Shown piece after piece: positions 1 through 11,839 of a stretch of 28,732 nucleotides of DNA. Below the pieces are notes generated by a model. That model made no database searches, had not been told where the DNA came from, and worked only from the letters and a program-made list of their open reading frames with translations. The stretch is from the NCBI GenBank assembly GCA_937926065.1, contig CALANM010000036.1:1-28732 (forward strand), read 5' to 3'. Position 1 is the stretch's first letter. Every line of letters starts with the position of its first letter. The DNA is from an uncultured Microbacterium sp. (lineage in GTDB: Bacteria > Actinomycetota > Actinomycetes > Actinomycetales > Microbacteriaceae). Both the position numbers and the translations under genes were made by a program.

Positions 1-1
1 C

Positions 2-52
2 CACGCGATCGCCGCCCTCCGCGCAGGAGCGGCCGCTGCGCATCGGCACTGA
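2..52 (+). CDS. C-terminal end of an upstream gene, possibly ribulose-phosphate 3-epimerase (partial)
   Basis: An open frame entering from the left edge ends at a TGA at 50-52. Its last residues are alanine-rich and helical (HAIAALRAGAAAAHRH). That fits the final helix of ribulose-phosphate 3-epimerase, which in relatives such as Leifsonia lies just upstream of hisE as far as I recall. Only about 16 residues are visible, so the identity rests on context and not on a motif. The frame could also be chance in GC-rich DNA. Confidence 0.4.
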   Translation, partial: HAIAALRAGAAAAHRH

Positions 53-109
53 CGCGACCGCGCGCGGCCGCCCGCCTCGTCCGCGGCACTCGGCGCCACC
101 GAGGGCCGG

Positions 110-115
110 TAGCCT
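110..115 (+). promoter_or_regulatory. -10 element of a leaderless promoter for hisE
   Basis: TAGCCT ends 6 bases before the GTG start of hisE, so transcription would begin at or next to the start codon. No Shine-Dalgarno lies between. There is no clear -35 box, which is common in actinobacterial promoters. It would drive hisE-hisG-hisF-hisI and perhaps the trp genes behind them. Confidence 0.6.
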
Positions 116-121
116 TATGGG

Positions 122-385
122 GTGAAGACCTTCGATGCCCTGTTCGACGAGCTGACCGCGATCGCGGCGAGCCGTCCCGAGAATTCGGGAACGGTCGCGC
201 AGCTGGACCGCGGCGTGCATGCGATCGGCAAGAAGATCGTCGAGGAGGCCGCCGAAGTGTGGATGGCCGCGGAGTTCCAGTCCGACGACGAGGCAGCCGA
301 GGAGATCTCCCAGCTGCTGTACCACCTGCAGGTGCTCATGATCGCGAAGGGCCTCACGCTCGAAGACGTCTACCGACATCTCTGA
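122..385 (+). CDS. hisE: Phosphoribosyl-ATP pyrophosphatase HisE
   Basis: This 87-residue cytosolic enzyme carries out the second step of histidine synthesis, hydrolysing phosphoribosyl-ATP to phosphoribosyl-AMP and pyrophosphate. It is all-helical and MazG-like. The metal-binding acidic helix is visible as KKIVEEAAEVWMAA, followed by DDEAAEEISQLLYH and the typical C-terminal GLTLEDVYRHL. The length is normal for a stand-alone HisE, which actinobacteria keep separate from HisI. The GTG start is supported by a -10 hexamer 6 bases upstream, implying a leaderless message. hisG follows after 44 bases and uses its substrate's precursor, so the two are very likely one operon. Confidence 0.93.
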   Translation: MKTFDALFDELTAIAASRPENSGTVAQLDRGVHAIGKKIVEEAAEVWMAAEFQSDDEAAEEISQLLYHLQVLMIAKGLTLEDVYRHL

Positions 386-429
386 GCTCGCCCCACGCCG
401 TCCATCTCTCATACCGAAAGCCCTGCACC

Positions 430-1272
430 ATGCTGCGAATCGCTGTGCCGAACAAGGGATCCCTCGCCGAGACGGCGAGCGAGCTGCTGAGCGAGGCCGG
501 GTACACCGGCCGCCGCGATCCCAAGGACCTCCACGTCATCGATCCGGTCAACGACGTCGAGTTCTTCTATCTGCGTCCGAAGGACATCGCTACGTACGTG
601 GGCTCGGGCGCTCTCGACGTGGGCATCACGGGTCGTGATCTGCTCCTCGACGCCCGGATGCCGGGAGCCCGCGAGATCGAGAAGCTCGGGTTCGGCGGCT
701 CCACCTTCCGCTTCGCCGGCCCTCCCGGACGCTTCTCCGAGCTCTCCGACCTCCAGGGTCTGCGCGTCGCGACCGCCTATCCGGGACTGGTCGACGCCTA
801 CCTCGACGCGCATGGCGTCGCGGTGGACCTGGTGCCGCTCGACGGCGCCGTGGAGTCGGCCGTGGGCCTCGGCGTCGCCGACGCGGTGGCCGACGTCGTC
901 TCGACGGGGACGACCCTCAAGCAGGCAGGGCTGGAGATCTTCGGCCCTGTGCTGCTCGAATCGGAGGCCGTGCTCATCGGCGCGCCGGTCGAAGCGGAGG
1001 GCACCGACATCCTGCTGCGGCGTCTTCGCGGTGTGCTCGTCGCGCGACAGTACGTGCTCATCGACTACGACCTTCCTGCCGATCTGGTCGACCAGGCGGT
1101 CGCACTGACCCCGGGAATCGAGTCGCCCACGATCTCGCCACTGCGCGACCCCGCGTGGGTCGCGGTGCGCGTGATGAGCCCGCGCAAGAGCGTCAACCAG
1201 GTGATGGACGCGCTCTACGCGATCGGAGCACGCGCCATCCTCGTGACGCCGATCCACAACGCGAGGCTGTGA
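430..1272 (+). CDS. hisG: ATP phosphoribosyltransferase HisG (long form)
   Basis: HisG catalyses the committed step of histidine synthesis, joining ATP and PRPP to give phosphoribosyl-ATP. The 280 residues begin MLRIAVPNKGSLAE, the family's N-terminal phosphate-binding strand and loop. The PRPP loop is seen as ADVVSTGTTLKQAGL near residues 154-168. The length and the C-terminal part ending in ARAILVTPIHNARL indicate the long form with a ferredoxin-like regulatory domain. That form is homohexameric and feedback-inhibited by histidine, and needs no HisZ. ATG at 430 is chosen because upstream in-frame codons read through the hisE tail and are not protein-like. No good Shine-Dalgarno is visible. 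hisF begins one base after the stop. Confidence 0.95.
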   Translation: MLRIAVPNKGSLAETASELLSEAGYTGRRDPKDLHVIDPVNDVEFFYLRPKDIATYVGSGALDVGITGRDLLLDARMPGAREIEKLGFGGSTFRFAGPPGRFSELSDLQGLRVATAYPGLVDAYLDAHGVAVDLVPLDGAVESAVGLGVADAVADVVSTGTTLKQAGLEIFGPVLLESEAVLIGAPVEAEGTDILLRRLRGVLVARQYVLIDYDLPADLVDQAVALTPGIESPTISPLRDPAWVAVRVMSPRKSVNQVMDALYAIGARAILVTPIHNARL

Positions 1273-1273
1273 C

Positions 1274-2050
1274 ATGTCGCTCGTATGCCGGGTGATCCCC
1301 TGCCTCGACGTCAAGGACGGCAAGGTGGTCAAGGGCGTCAACTTCGAGAATCTTCGAGAGATGGGCGACCCGGTCGCCCTCGCGCGTCAGTACTTCGAGC
1401 AGGGCGCGGATGAGCTCACCTTCCTCGACGTCACCGCGACGGTCGACGACCGCTCGACCACCTACGACGTCGTTCGCAGGACGGCCGAGGAGGTCTTCAT
1501 CCCGTTGACGGTGGGCGGGGGAGTGCGCTCGAACGACGACGTGGCCCGTCTGCTGGGAGTGGGCGCGGACAAAGTCGGCGTGAACTCCGCGGCGATCGCC
1601 CGGCCCGACTTGATCGGCGAGATCGCGGACCGCTTCGGCTCACAGGTGCTCGTGCTCTCGCTCGACGTCAAGCGCGTGCCTGAGGGCGCGCCGCCGACGC
1701 CGTCCGGCTTCGTCGTCACGACACACGGCGGGCGTGCTCTGACGACCCTGGACGCCCTCGAGTGGGCCCGCGAGGCGATCGAGCGCGGCGTCGGAGAGCT
1801 GCTCGTCAATTCGATCGACGCCGACGGCACGCGTGACGGTTTCGACCTCGAACTCGTGTCGCGCATGCGGGAGATCTCGTCGGTGCCCGTCATCGCGTCG
1901 GGGGGCGCGGGCGCACCGGAGCACTTCGCGCCCGCCGTCCACGCCGGCGCCGACGCAGTGCTCGCGGCGTCCGTCTTCCATTCCGCTCAGCTGACGATCG
2001 GAGACGTCAAACACGCCCTCGTGGCCGAGGGAATCGAGGTTCGCACATGA
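1274..2050 (+). CDS. hisF: Imidazole glycerol phosphate synthase cyclase subunit HisF
   Basis: HisF is the (beta/alpha)8 barrel that, with the glutaminase HisH, converts PRFAR and ammonia into imidazole glycerol phosphate and AICAR. The 258 residues are full length. The catalytic aspartates are visible as Asp12 in IPCLDVKDGKVVKG and Asp131 in LSLDVKR. The phosphate-binding ends VGGGVRS and ASGGAG are also present. The start lies one base after the hisG stop, with a GAGG sequence at 1263-1266 placed 7 bases upstream, so translation is probably coupled. hisH, its obligatory partner, is not in this window. The stop overlaps the hisI start. Confidence 0.96.
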   Translation: MSLVCRVIPCLDVKDGKVVKGVNFENLREMGDPVALARQYFEQGADELTFLDVTATVDDRSTTYDVVRRTAEEVFIPLTVGGGVRSNDDVARLLGVGADKVGVNSAAIARPDLIGEIADRFGSQVLVLSLDVKRVPEGAPPTPSGFVVTTHGGRALTTLDALEWAREAIERGVGELLVNSIDADGTRDGFDLELVSRMREISSVPVIASGGAGAPEHFAPAVHAGADAVLAASVFHSAQLTIGDVKHALVAEGIEVRT

Positions 2051-2415
2051 CCGCCATCCCTGACGTCGACGGCATTCTGCAGCGCGTCGCCTTCACCGCC
2101 GACGGGCTCGCTCCGGCGATCATCCAGCAGCACGACACTCGTGAGGTGCTCATGCTCGGCTGGATGGACCCGGAAGCGCTGCGACGCACGCTCACGACCG
2201 GGCGAGTCACCTTCTGGTCGCGCTCGCGTCAGGAGTACTGGCGCAAGGGCGACACCTCTGGCCACATCCAGGTCGTGAAGGGCGCGCGCCTCGACTGTGA
2301 CGGCGACACTCTGCTCATCACGGTCGACCAGGTGGGCGCCGCCTGCCACACGGGCGACCGCACGTGCTTCGACGCCGACGACCTGCATCCGGTCGTCGGG
2401 CCCCAGACGGCATGA
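2047..2415 (+). CDS. hisI: Phosphoribosyl-AMP cyclohydrolase HisI
   Basis: HisI opens the adenine ring of phosphoribosyl-AMP, the third step of histidine synthesis. It is a zinc and magnesium dependent dimer. The 122 residues match the short single-domain form. The family signatures LMLGWMDPEALRRT and FWSRSRQEYWRKG are present, as is the metal region with Asp/Cys residues in LDCDGDTLL and ACHTGDRTCF. The ATG overlaps the hisF stop by 4 bases (ATGA), which indicates translational coupling. Its own stop overlaps the next start in the same way. In relatives I would expect trpE here, but the protein ends normally and no remnant of trpE is visible. Confidence 0.95.
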   Translation: MTAIPDVDGILQRVAFTADGLAPAIIQQHDTREVLMLGWMDPEALRRTLTTGRVTFWSRSRQEYWRKGDTSGHIQVVKGARLDCDGDTLLITVDQVGAACHTGDRTCFDADDLHPVVGPQTA

Positions 2416-3002
2416 CCAGGAGGCTGCGCTCCCTCAGCGTGCTGGCGATTCTCGCCGGCGGCGCTGTCTCGCTCATCGGCTCGACGCAGACGTGGCTCGA
2501 CGTCACGCTGGTCGACGTCGCAGCCGAGCCTCTGCACGTCGCTGGCGCCGATGCGCTGGCGCTGCTCGCCCCATTGAGCCTCGCAGCGCTTGCGCTCGCC
2601 CTGGCTCTGACGATCGTCGGACGTCCGCTGCGCTACCTGTTCAGCGTGCTGGCACTGGGCATCGGCGCGGCGCTCGGCACAGGGGCCTGGCGCATCGCGT
2701 CGGACCGGCCCGTGGATGCGGTCGCGGCGGCTGTGACCGAGAAGACCGGACTGTCAGGGGCGGACACGGTCGCGTCGCTCGTCTCCCACATCGCTTCGAC
2801 GCCCTGGCCGGTTCTGACGGTGGCGGCATCCGCCCTCGTCGTGCTCGGCGGCGTGCTCACCATCGCGACTGCGCATCGCTGGCAGGGCACCGGTCGTCGC
2901 TTCCGCACCGACGCCGCGGTCGATGCCCGCGCGGGTTCGCGTCCGCACGATGCGATCGACTCGTGGGACGATCTCACGCGGGGCGACGATCCGACGGCTT
3001 GA
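2412..3002 (+). CDS. Trp biosynthesis-associated membrane protein (TIGR02234 type)
   Basis: This 196-residue integral membrane protein has four likely helices at about 7-26, 47-69, 73-92 and 132-154, with an external loop at 93-131. The TQTWLDV motif after the first helix and the cytoplasmic tail ending DSWDDLTRGDDPT are hallmarks of the family found in actinobacterial trp operons. No biochemical role is established; the name comes from its location. The start overlaps the hisI stop (ATGA), tying it to the his genes by translation. The next unit, HGxxPAAW-trpC-trpB-trpA, has a separate promoter signal. A role in sensing or moving tryptophan, indole or a precursor is only a guess. Confidence 0.85.
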   Translation: MTRRLRSLSVLAILAGGAVSLIGSTQTWLDVTLVDVAAEPLHVAGADALALLAPLSLAALALALALTIVGRPLRYLFSVLALGIGAALGTGAWRIASDRPVDAVAAAVTEKTGLSGADTVASLVSHIASTPWPVLTVAASALVVLGGVLTIATAHRWQGTGRRFRTDAAVDARAGSRPHDAIDSWDDLTRGDDPTA

Positions 3003-3060
3003 CCGCCGTCGTCCCCGCGTGACGGAGGCGCCGGATGCCAGACCGCCCGCCGCGTCCCGC

Positions 3061-3066
3061 TAGACT
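3061..3066 (+). promoter_or_regulatory. -10 element of an internal promoter for the trpCBA unit
   Basis: TAGACT lies 32 bases before the ATG at 3099, giving a predicted leader of about 26 bases. That leader carries a strong Shine-Dalgarno, AAGGAG at 3089-3094. The placement lets the HGxxPAAW protein and trpCBA be transcribed independently of the his genes. No clear -35 box is seen. Confidence 0.45.
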
Positions 3067-3098
3067 GGCCACAGCGATCCCGCACGCGAAGGAGAATC

Positions 3099-3329
3099 AT
3101 GAGCAACGCCATCGACGACCCCGGCCACGGACACTCGCCTGCCGCCTGGACGGCCGTCGTGATCATGCTCGTCGCCGTCTCGCTGGGCACGCTGTTCTTC
3201 TTCCTCGACCTGCCCGCACTCGTCTGGGCGTCGGCGGCTCTCCTCGTCGTCGGACTGATCGTGGGCTGGGCCATGGCCAAGGCCGGTTACGGCGTCAACG
3301 GCCCCAAGTACTCGCCGAAGCAGCACTGA
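3099..3329 (+). CDS. HGxxPAAW family small membrane protein (function unknown)
   Basis: This 76-residue protein carries the family-defining motif HGHSPAAW at residues 10-17. Two hydrophobic helices follow at about 18-36 and 40-60, then a short basic tail KAGYGVNGPKYSPKQH. The histidine cluster GHGH just before the membrane could bind a metal or pH-sensitive partner, but nothing proves that. The family is conserved in actinobacterial trp operons between the Trp-associated membrane protein and trpC, so a shared role with its membrane neighbour is likely. It has an excellent ribosome binding site (AAGGAGA) and its own -10 signal upstream. trpC starts immediately after its stop, which argues for coupled translation. 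I know of no assigned function. Confidence 0.85.
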   Translation: MSNAIDDPGHGHSPAAWTAVVIMLVAVSLGTLFFFLDLPALVWASAALLVVGLIVGWAMAKAGYGVNGPKYSPKQH

Positions 3330-3330
3330 C

Positions 3331-4107
3331 ATGCTGGCCGACCTGACGGCCGGCGCGGTGGAGGATGCCGAGGCACGTGCCGTCGATCGGCCGCTCGCCG
3401 TCGTCGAGCGCGTGGCTCTCGCTCAAGCTCCCGCTGTCGACGCCCTCGCCGCACTCACACCGTCCGAACGCGTCAAGATCATCGCGGAGGTCAAGCGCGC
3501 GAGTCCCTCGCGCGGCGACCTCGCGGACATCCCCGACCCCGCGCTGCAGGCCGCACGGTATGAAGAAGGCGGTGCTTCCGCGATCTCCGTGCTCACGGAG
3601 CAGCGGAGGTTCAAGGGCAGCCTCGCCGATCTGGAGGCGGTCAAGGGGCGCGTCTCGCTGCCCGTTCTCCGCAAGGACTTCATCGCCACGCCGTACCAGG
3701 TGCTCGAGGCGCGAGCGGCGGGCGCCGACCTCGTGCTGCTCATCGTCGCGGCGCTCGAGCAGCCGCTACTGCGCGAGCTCCACGACCTCATCGTCCAGCT
3801 CGGCATGACGCCTCTGGTCGAGACGCACTCCCTCGACGAGGTCCACCGTGCGGCCGAGATCGGCGCAAAGCTCGTCGGCGTCAACGCGCGCGACCTGACC
3901 ACGTTCCGACTCGACCGCGATCTCTTCGGCCGCCTGGCAGAGCACCTTCCGGCGGATGCCGTGAAGATCGCCGAGTCGGCGGTCCTCGCGCCCGAGGACG
4001 TCGCCCACTACCGCGCCGCGGGAGCCGACGTCGTCCTGATCGGCGAGGCGCTGGTGACCAACGACCCTGTCCGCACCCTGCACGCATTCCTGGAGGCCGG
4101 CGCATGA
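3331..4107 (+). CDS. trpC: Indole-3-glycerol phosphate synthase TrpC
   Basis: TrpC closes the indole ring, turning CdRP into indole-3-glycerol phosphate with loss of CO2 and water. The 258 residues form one (beta/alpha)8 barrel with no fused TrpF domain. In actinobacteria that isomerase step is usually done by PriA. Active-site strands are clear: IIAEVKRASPSRG with the catalytic lysine, VLTEQRRFKG, VLRKDFIATPYQ, LVGVNARDL and KIAESAV. The phosphate site is DVVLIGEALV. The ATG is one base after the previous stop, and the end overlaps trpB by 4 bases. The gene sits in a tight cluster with trpB and trpA, which use its product. Confidence 0.96.
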   Translation: MLADLTAGAVEDAEARAVDRPLAVVERVALAQAPAVDALAALTPSERVKIIAEVKRASPSRGDLADIPDPALQAARYEEGGASAISVLTEQRRFKGSLADLEAVKGRVSLPVLRKDFIATPYQVLEARAAGADLVLLIVAALEQPLLRELHDLIVQLGMTPLVETHSLDEVHRAAEIGAKLVGVNARDLTTFRLDRDLFGRLAEHLPADAVKIAESAVLAPEDVAHYRAAGADVVLIGEALVTNDPVRTLHAFLEAGA

Positions 4108-5363
4108 GCCTGCGCGATGCCCACGGCCCGTTCTTCGGCGAGTTCGGCGGGCGCTACATGCCCGAGTCGCTCATCGCTGCGATCGACGAGCTGACCGCCG
4201 AATACGAGGCGGCCAAGGCCGACCCCGCCTTCGACGAGCAGTTTCGGCGACTGCTGCACACGTATGCCGGCCGTCCGTCGGCGCTCACCGAGGTGCCGCA
4301 TTTCGCCGAGCACGCCGGTGGAGCGCGGATCTTCCTGAAGCGGGAAGACCTCAACCACACCGGCTCGCACAAGATCAACAATGTGATCGGGCAGGCGCTG
4401 CTCACCAAGCGCCTCGGAAAGACTCGGGTCATCGCCGAGACCGGCGCCGGTCAGCATGGAGTCGCCACCGCCACCGCCGCCGCCCTCTTCGGATTCGACT
4501 GCACCATCTACATGGGGGAGGTCGACACGAAGCGCCAGGCGCTCAACGTCGCCCGCATGCGTCTTCTCGGCGCGGAGGTGGTGCCCGTCACAACGGGGTC
4601 GCGCACATTGAAGGACGCCATCAACGACGCGTATCGCGACTGGGTCGCCTCGGTCGAGACGACCAACTACATCTTCGGCACTGCGGCCGGGCCCCACCCT
4701 TTCCCCGCGATGGTTCGTGACTTCCAGAAGATCATCAGCGAAGAGGCGCGCCAGCAGCTTCTCGACGAGACGGGTCGTCTGCCCGACGCGGTCGTCGCCT
4801 GTGTCGGAGGCGGATCGAATGCCATCGGCATGTTCGATGCGTTCCTCGATGACGAGGGCGTCAAGCTCTACGGCGTCGAGGCCGCTGGCGACGGCGTCGA
4901 GACCGAACGTCATGCTGCGTCCATCGAGCGTGGCCGCCCGGGCGTCCTGCACGGTGCGAAGACGTACGTGCTGCAGGACGAGGACGGTCAGACGATCGAG
5001 TCGCACTCCATCTCCGCGGGGCTGGACTACCCGGGCGTCGGCCCGGAGCACGCCTGGCTCGCCGACATCGGTCGCGCGGAGTACATCCCCGCGACCGATG
5101 CCGAGGCCATGGACGCCCTGCGTCTCCTTTCGCGGACCGAGGGCATCATCCCCGCGATCGAGTCCGCCCATGCCCTCGCCGGAGCCCTGCGCCTCGGGCG
5201 CGAACTCGGTCCCGACGCGATCATCGCGGTGAGCCTGTCGGGCCGCGGCGACAAGGACATGGACACGGCCGCGAAGTGGTTCGGCCTGTACGACGAGGGC
5301 GCCGATCCGGTCGACACGCCTGCCGACATTCCGGAGGCCAAGGGCGAAGGGACGGAGCTGTGA
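4104..5363 (+). CDS. trpB: Tryptophan synthase beta chain TrpB
   Basis: TrpB condenses indole, channelled from TrpA, with serine to give tryptophan, using pyridoxal phosphate. The 419 residues are slightly longer than the classical 390-400 because of a short acidic tail. The start MSLRDAHGPFFGEFGGRYMP is the type-1 TrpB beginning. The PLP lysine is Lys90 in HTGSHKINN, the indole/serine site glutamate lies in AETGAGQHGVAT, and the phosphate loop is VGGGSNAIG. A C-terminal SLSGRGDKDM motif completes the active site. It overlaps trpC by ATGA and trpA by GTGA, giving coupled and roughly equal synthesis of the two subunits. Confidence 0.97.
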   Translation: MSLRDAHGPFFGEFGGRYMPESLIAAIDELTAEYEAAKADPAFDEQFRRLLHTYAGRPSALTEVPHFAEHAGGARIFLKREDLNHTGSHKINNVIGQALLTKRLGKTRVIAETGAGQHGVATATAAALFGFDCTIYMGEVDTKRQALNVARMRLLGAEVVPVTTGSRTLKDAINDAYRDWVASVETTNYIFGTAAGPHPFPAMVRDFQKIISEEARQQLLDETGRLPDAVVACVGGGSNAIGMFDAFLDDEGVKLYGVEAAGDGVETERHAASIERGRPGVLHGAKTYVLQDEDGQTIESHSISAGLDYPGVGPEHAWLADIGRAEYIPATDAEAMDALRLLSRTEGIIPAIESAHALAGALRLGRELGPDAIIAVSLSGRGDKDMDTAAKWFGLYDEGADPVDTPADIPEAKGEGTEL

Positions 5364-6142
5364 GCCGGGTCGCCGCAGCCATCGAGGCGGCGCGCGCCAG
5401 CGGGCGCGGCGCCTTCGTCGGCTACCTGCCGCTGGGATTCCCCGACCTGCAGACCAGCATCGACGCCGCGGTGACCCTCGCGGAGAACGGCGCCGACATC
5501 CTTGAGCTCGGCCCGCCATACTCCGACCCCGTCATGGACGGCACAGTCATCCAGGAAGCCACGCAGGCGGCCCTCGCGGGCGGATTCCGACTTCGCGACA
5601 CCTTCACCGCCGTGCGTGCGATCTCGTCGCGCGTCGACGTCCCAGTACTCGTCATGACGTACTGGAACCCTGTGCTGCAGTATGGCGTCGACCGTTACGC
5701 CGACGACCTGCTGGCGGCCGGGGGAGCGGGGCTCATCACACCCGACATCACCCCGGAGTCGGCCGGTGAGTGGATCGCCGCGTCGAAGCGCACGGGCCTC
5801 GACCGCGTCTTCCTCGCCGCCCCGACCTCCACCGACGAGCGCCTCGAGATGATCGTGCGGGAGTCGACCGGCTTCGTGTACACCGTCTCCACGATGGGAA
5901 TCACGGGTGAACGCGCTGAACTGGATGCCGCCGCCCGCACGCTGGTGGCGCGCCTCCGCGCGATCGGAGTCGACAACGCATGCGTGGGCATCGGCATCTC
6001 GACGGCCGAGCAGGTCGCCGGCGTCCTGGAGTACGCGGACGGCGCGATCGTCGGCACGGCACTCGTCCGGGCGCTCCGCGACGGCGGTCTCGACGGTCTC
6101 GCCGCCGAGGTGCGCCGGCTCACCGCCGGCACATCCCGCTGA
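5360..6142 (+). CDS. trpA: Tryptophan synthase alpha chain TrpA
   Basis: TrpA cleaves indole-3-glycerol phosphate to indole and glyceraldehyde 3-phosphate and passes indole through a tunnel to TrpB. The 260 residues are full length. The catalytic pair is visible as Glu49 and Asp60 in ILELGPPYSDPVMDG, and the phosphate-binding strand as VGIGISTAEQ. The GTG at 5360 overlaps the trpB stop by 4 bases and places the family's N-terminus correctly (SRVAAAIEAARASGRGAFVG). An upstream in-frame ATG at 5276 would add an arginine-rich stretch that is only trpB read in another frame. It ends the trp unit; lgt follows with its own promoter signal. Confidence 0.96.
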   Translation: MSRVAAAIEAARASGRGAFVGYLPLGFPDLQTSIDAAVTLAENGADILELGPPYSDPVMDGTVIQEATQAALAGGFRLRDTFTAVRAISSRVDVPVLVMTYWNPVLQYGVDRYADDLLAAGGAGLITPDITPESAGEWIAASKRTGLDRVFLAAPTSTDERLEMIVRESTGFVYTVSTMGITGERAELDAAARTLVARLRAIGVDNACVGIGISTAEQVAGVLEYADGAIVGTALVRALRDGGLDGLAAEVRRLTAGTSR

Positions 6143-6146
6143 CCGT

Positions 6147-6165
6147 CGCGGCCGCCCACGCCGCG
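6147..6165 (+). terminator. Weak hairpin after trpA, possible terminator
   Basis: CGCGGC (6147-6152) and GCCGCG (6160-6165) form a six-pair all-GC stem around a seven-base loop, starting 5 bases after the trpA stop. No run of T follows, so termination here is only a possibility. Confidence 0.25.
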
Positions 6166-6193
6166 GCGGACGTGAGGCGGCGCGCGCCCCAAG

Positions 6194-6199
6194 TAGACT
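6194..6199 (+). promoter_or_regulatory. -10 element of a leaderless promoter for lgt
   Basis: TAGACT ends 7 bases before the GTG at 6207, and there is no Shine-Dalgarno between. The signal both separates lgt from the trp unit and fixes its start codon. Confidence 0.6.
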
Positions 6200-6206
6200 C
6201 TCCTTC

Positions 6207-7193
6207 GTGCTTTCTCACACCCCTGCCGCCGCAGCGACCACACTGAGCCCTCTGAGCATCCCGAGTCCTGACCTCAGCTCGTTCACGGTCGGTCCGCTGA
6301 CGATCCACTTCTATGCTCTGTGCATCCTCGCCGGCATCGTCGTCGCCGCGCTGATGACCAACCACCGCCTCACGAAGCGCGGGGCAGAGCCATGGGTCGT
6401 CATCGACATCTCGCTGCTGGCTGTGCCGCTGGCGATCATCGGCGCGCGGATCTTCCACGTGGTCACCCACCCTGGGTTCTACTTCGGCGAGGGCGCCGAC
6501 TTCTGGGCCGTGTTCCGCATCTGGGAGGGCGGCATCGCGATCTACGGCGCCCTCATCGGCGGCGCGATCGGTGCCTGGCTCGGCTGCAGGTGGACCGGCG
6601 TCCGCTTCTGGACCTTTGCCGATGCCCTCGCCCCTGGCCTTCTCCTCGCGCAGGCGATGGGCCGCTTCGGCAACTGGTTCAACCAGGAGCTCTTCGGCCT
6701 GCCAACCGACCTTCCGTGGGGCCTCGAGATCGACTACCCCAACGCGGCGTGGCCGGTCGGTCTCCCGGAGGGCACGCTGTTCCACCCGACGTTCCTCTAT
6801 GAAGTCATCTGGAACACGGTCGGTGTGATCGTGCTGCTGTGGGCGGGCAAGCGTCTCCGGCTGCAGTGGGGCCGGCTGTTCGCGCTGTACCTGATCTGGT
6901 ATTCGGCGGGTCGCATCGTGTGGGAGTCCATCCGCATCGACCCGAGTGAGGTGATCCTGGGCCTGCGCACCAACGTCTGGTCTGCGATCTTCGGGGTCGT
7001 GGTCGGCCTGGTCATCCTGCTCGTGCAGAAGCGCCGACACCCGGGTCTCGAGCCCTCGCCGTACGTCCCCGGACGCGAGTGGAGCCCCGAGGGGGTTGTA
7101 CAATCGCATGACACCGACGACTTCGTGGACATCAGCGCACCCACCGAGCCCGAAGCGATCGAAGACTCAGCCACAAGCCCAGTCACCCCGTAA
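6207..7193 (+). CDS. lgt: Phosphatidylglycerol:prolipoprotein diacylglyceryl transferase Lgt
   Basis: Lgt is a polytopic membrane enzyme that moves diacylglycerol from phosphatidylglycerol onto the lipobox cysteine of prolipoproteins, the first step of lipoprotein maturation. The 328 residues contain His34 in TIHFYAL, the GGIAIYGALIGG segment, the Lgt signature GRFGNWFNQELFG with the catalytic arginine Arg153, and HPTFLYE. About seven hydrophobic helices are visible. After the last helix there is a hydrophilic, acidic tail of about 55 residues rich in E, D, P and T. Such C-terminal extensions are common in actinobacteria and their role is unclear. GTG at 6207 is chosen because a -10 hexamer ends 7 bases before it; longer in-frame starts lie inside trpA. 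Confidence 0.95.
   Translation: MLSHTPAAAATTLSPLSIPSPDLSSFTVGPLTIHFYALCILAGIVVAALMTNHRLTKRGAEPWVVIDISLLAVPLAIIGARIFHVVTHPGFYFGEGADFWAVFRIWEGGIAIYGALIGGAIGAWLGCRWTGVRFWTFADALAPGLLLAQAMGRFGNWFNQELFGLPTDLPWGLEIDYPNAAWPVGLPEGTLFHPTFLYEVIWNTVGVIVLLWAGKRLRLQWGRLFALYLIWYSAGRIVWESIRIDPSEVILGLRTNVWSAIFGVVVGLVILLVQKRRHPGLEPSPYVPGREWSPEGVVQSHDTDDFVDISAPTEPEAIEDSATSPVTP
7099..7104 (+). promoter_or_regulatory. Candidate -10 element for gltBD inside the 3' end of lgt
   Basis: TACAAT, unusually AT-rich and close to the TATAAT consensus, lies in the coding sequence of the lgt tail, about 145 bases before the gltB start. It would give gltBD a leader of roughly 140 bases that overlaps the end of lgt. No convincing -35 box is seen. 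Confidence 0.35.
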
Positions 7194-7249
7194 GACACAA
7201 CCGCAGGGCCGACGACGTCCCCGTTGAGCATCAAGTGAGGACGGTTGGT

Positions 7250-11831
<4,582 letters not shown>

Positions 11832-11839
<8 letters not shown>

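Noticed and set aside
3957..3964. Repeated GCGGATGCC/GGATGC-like words through the window (for example 3957, 9113, 14267)
   Set aside because: They fall in coding sequence at Ala-Asp-Ala or similar codons and have no regular spacing or dyad, so codon preference explains them.
5276..5359. Upstream start for trpA at 5276
   Set aside because: It would add an arginine-rich stretch read out of frame from trpB. The GTG at 5360 overlaps the trpB stop and gives the standard N-terminus.
5907..6206. Upstream start for lgt inside trpA
   Set aside because: The extension is trpA in another frame. The GTG at 6207 follows a -10 hexamer by 7 bases.
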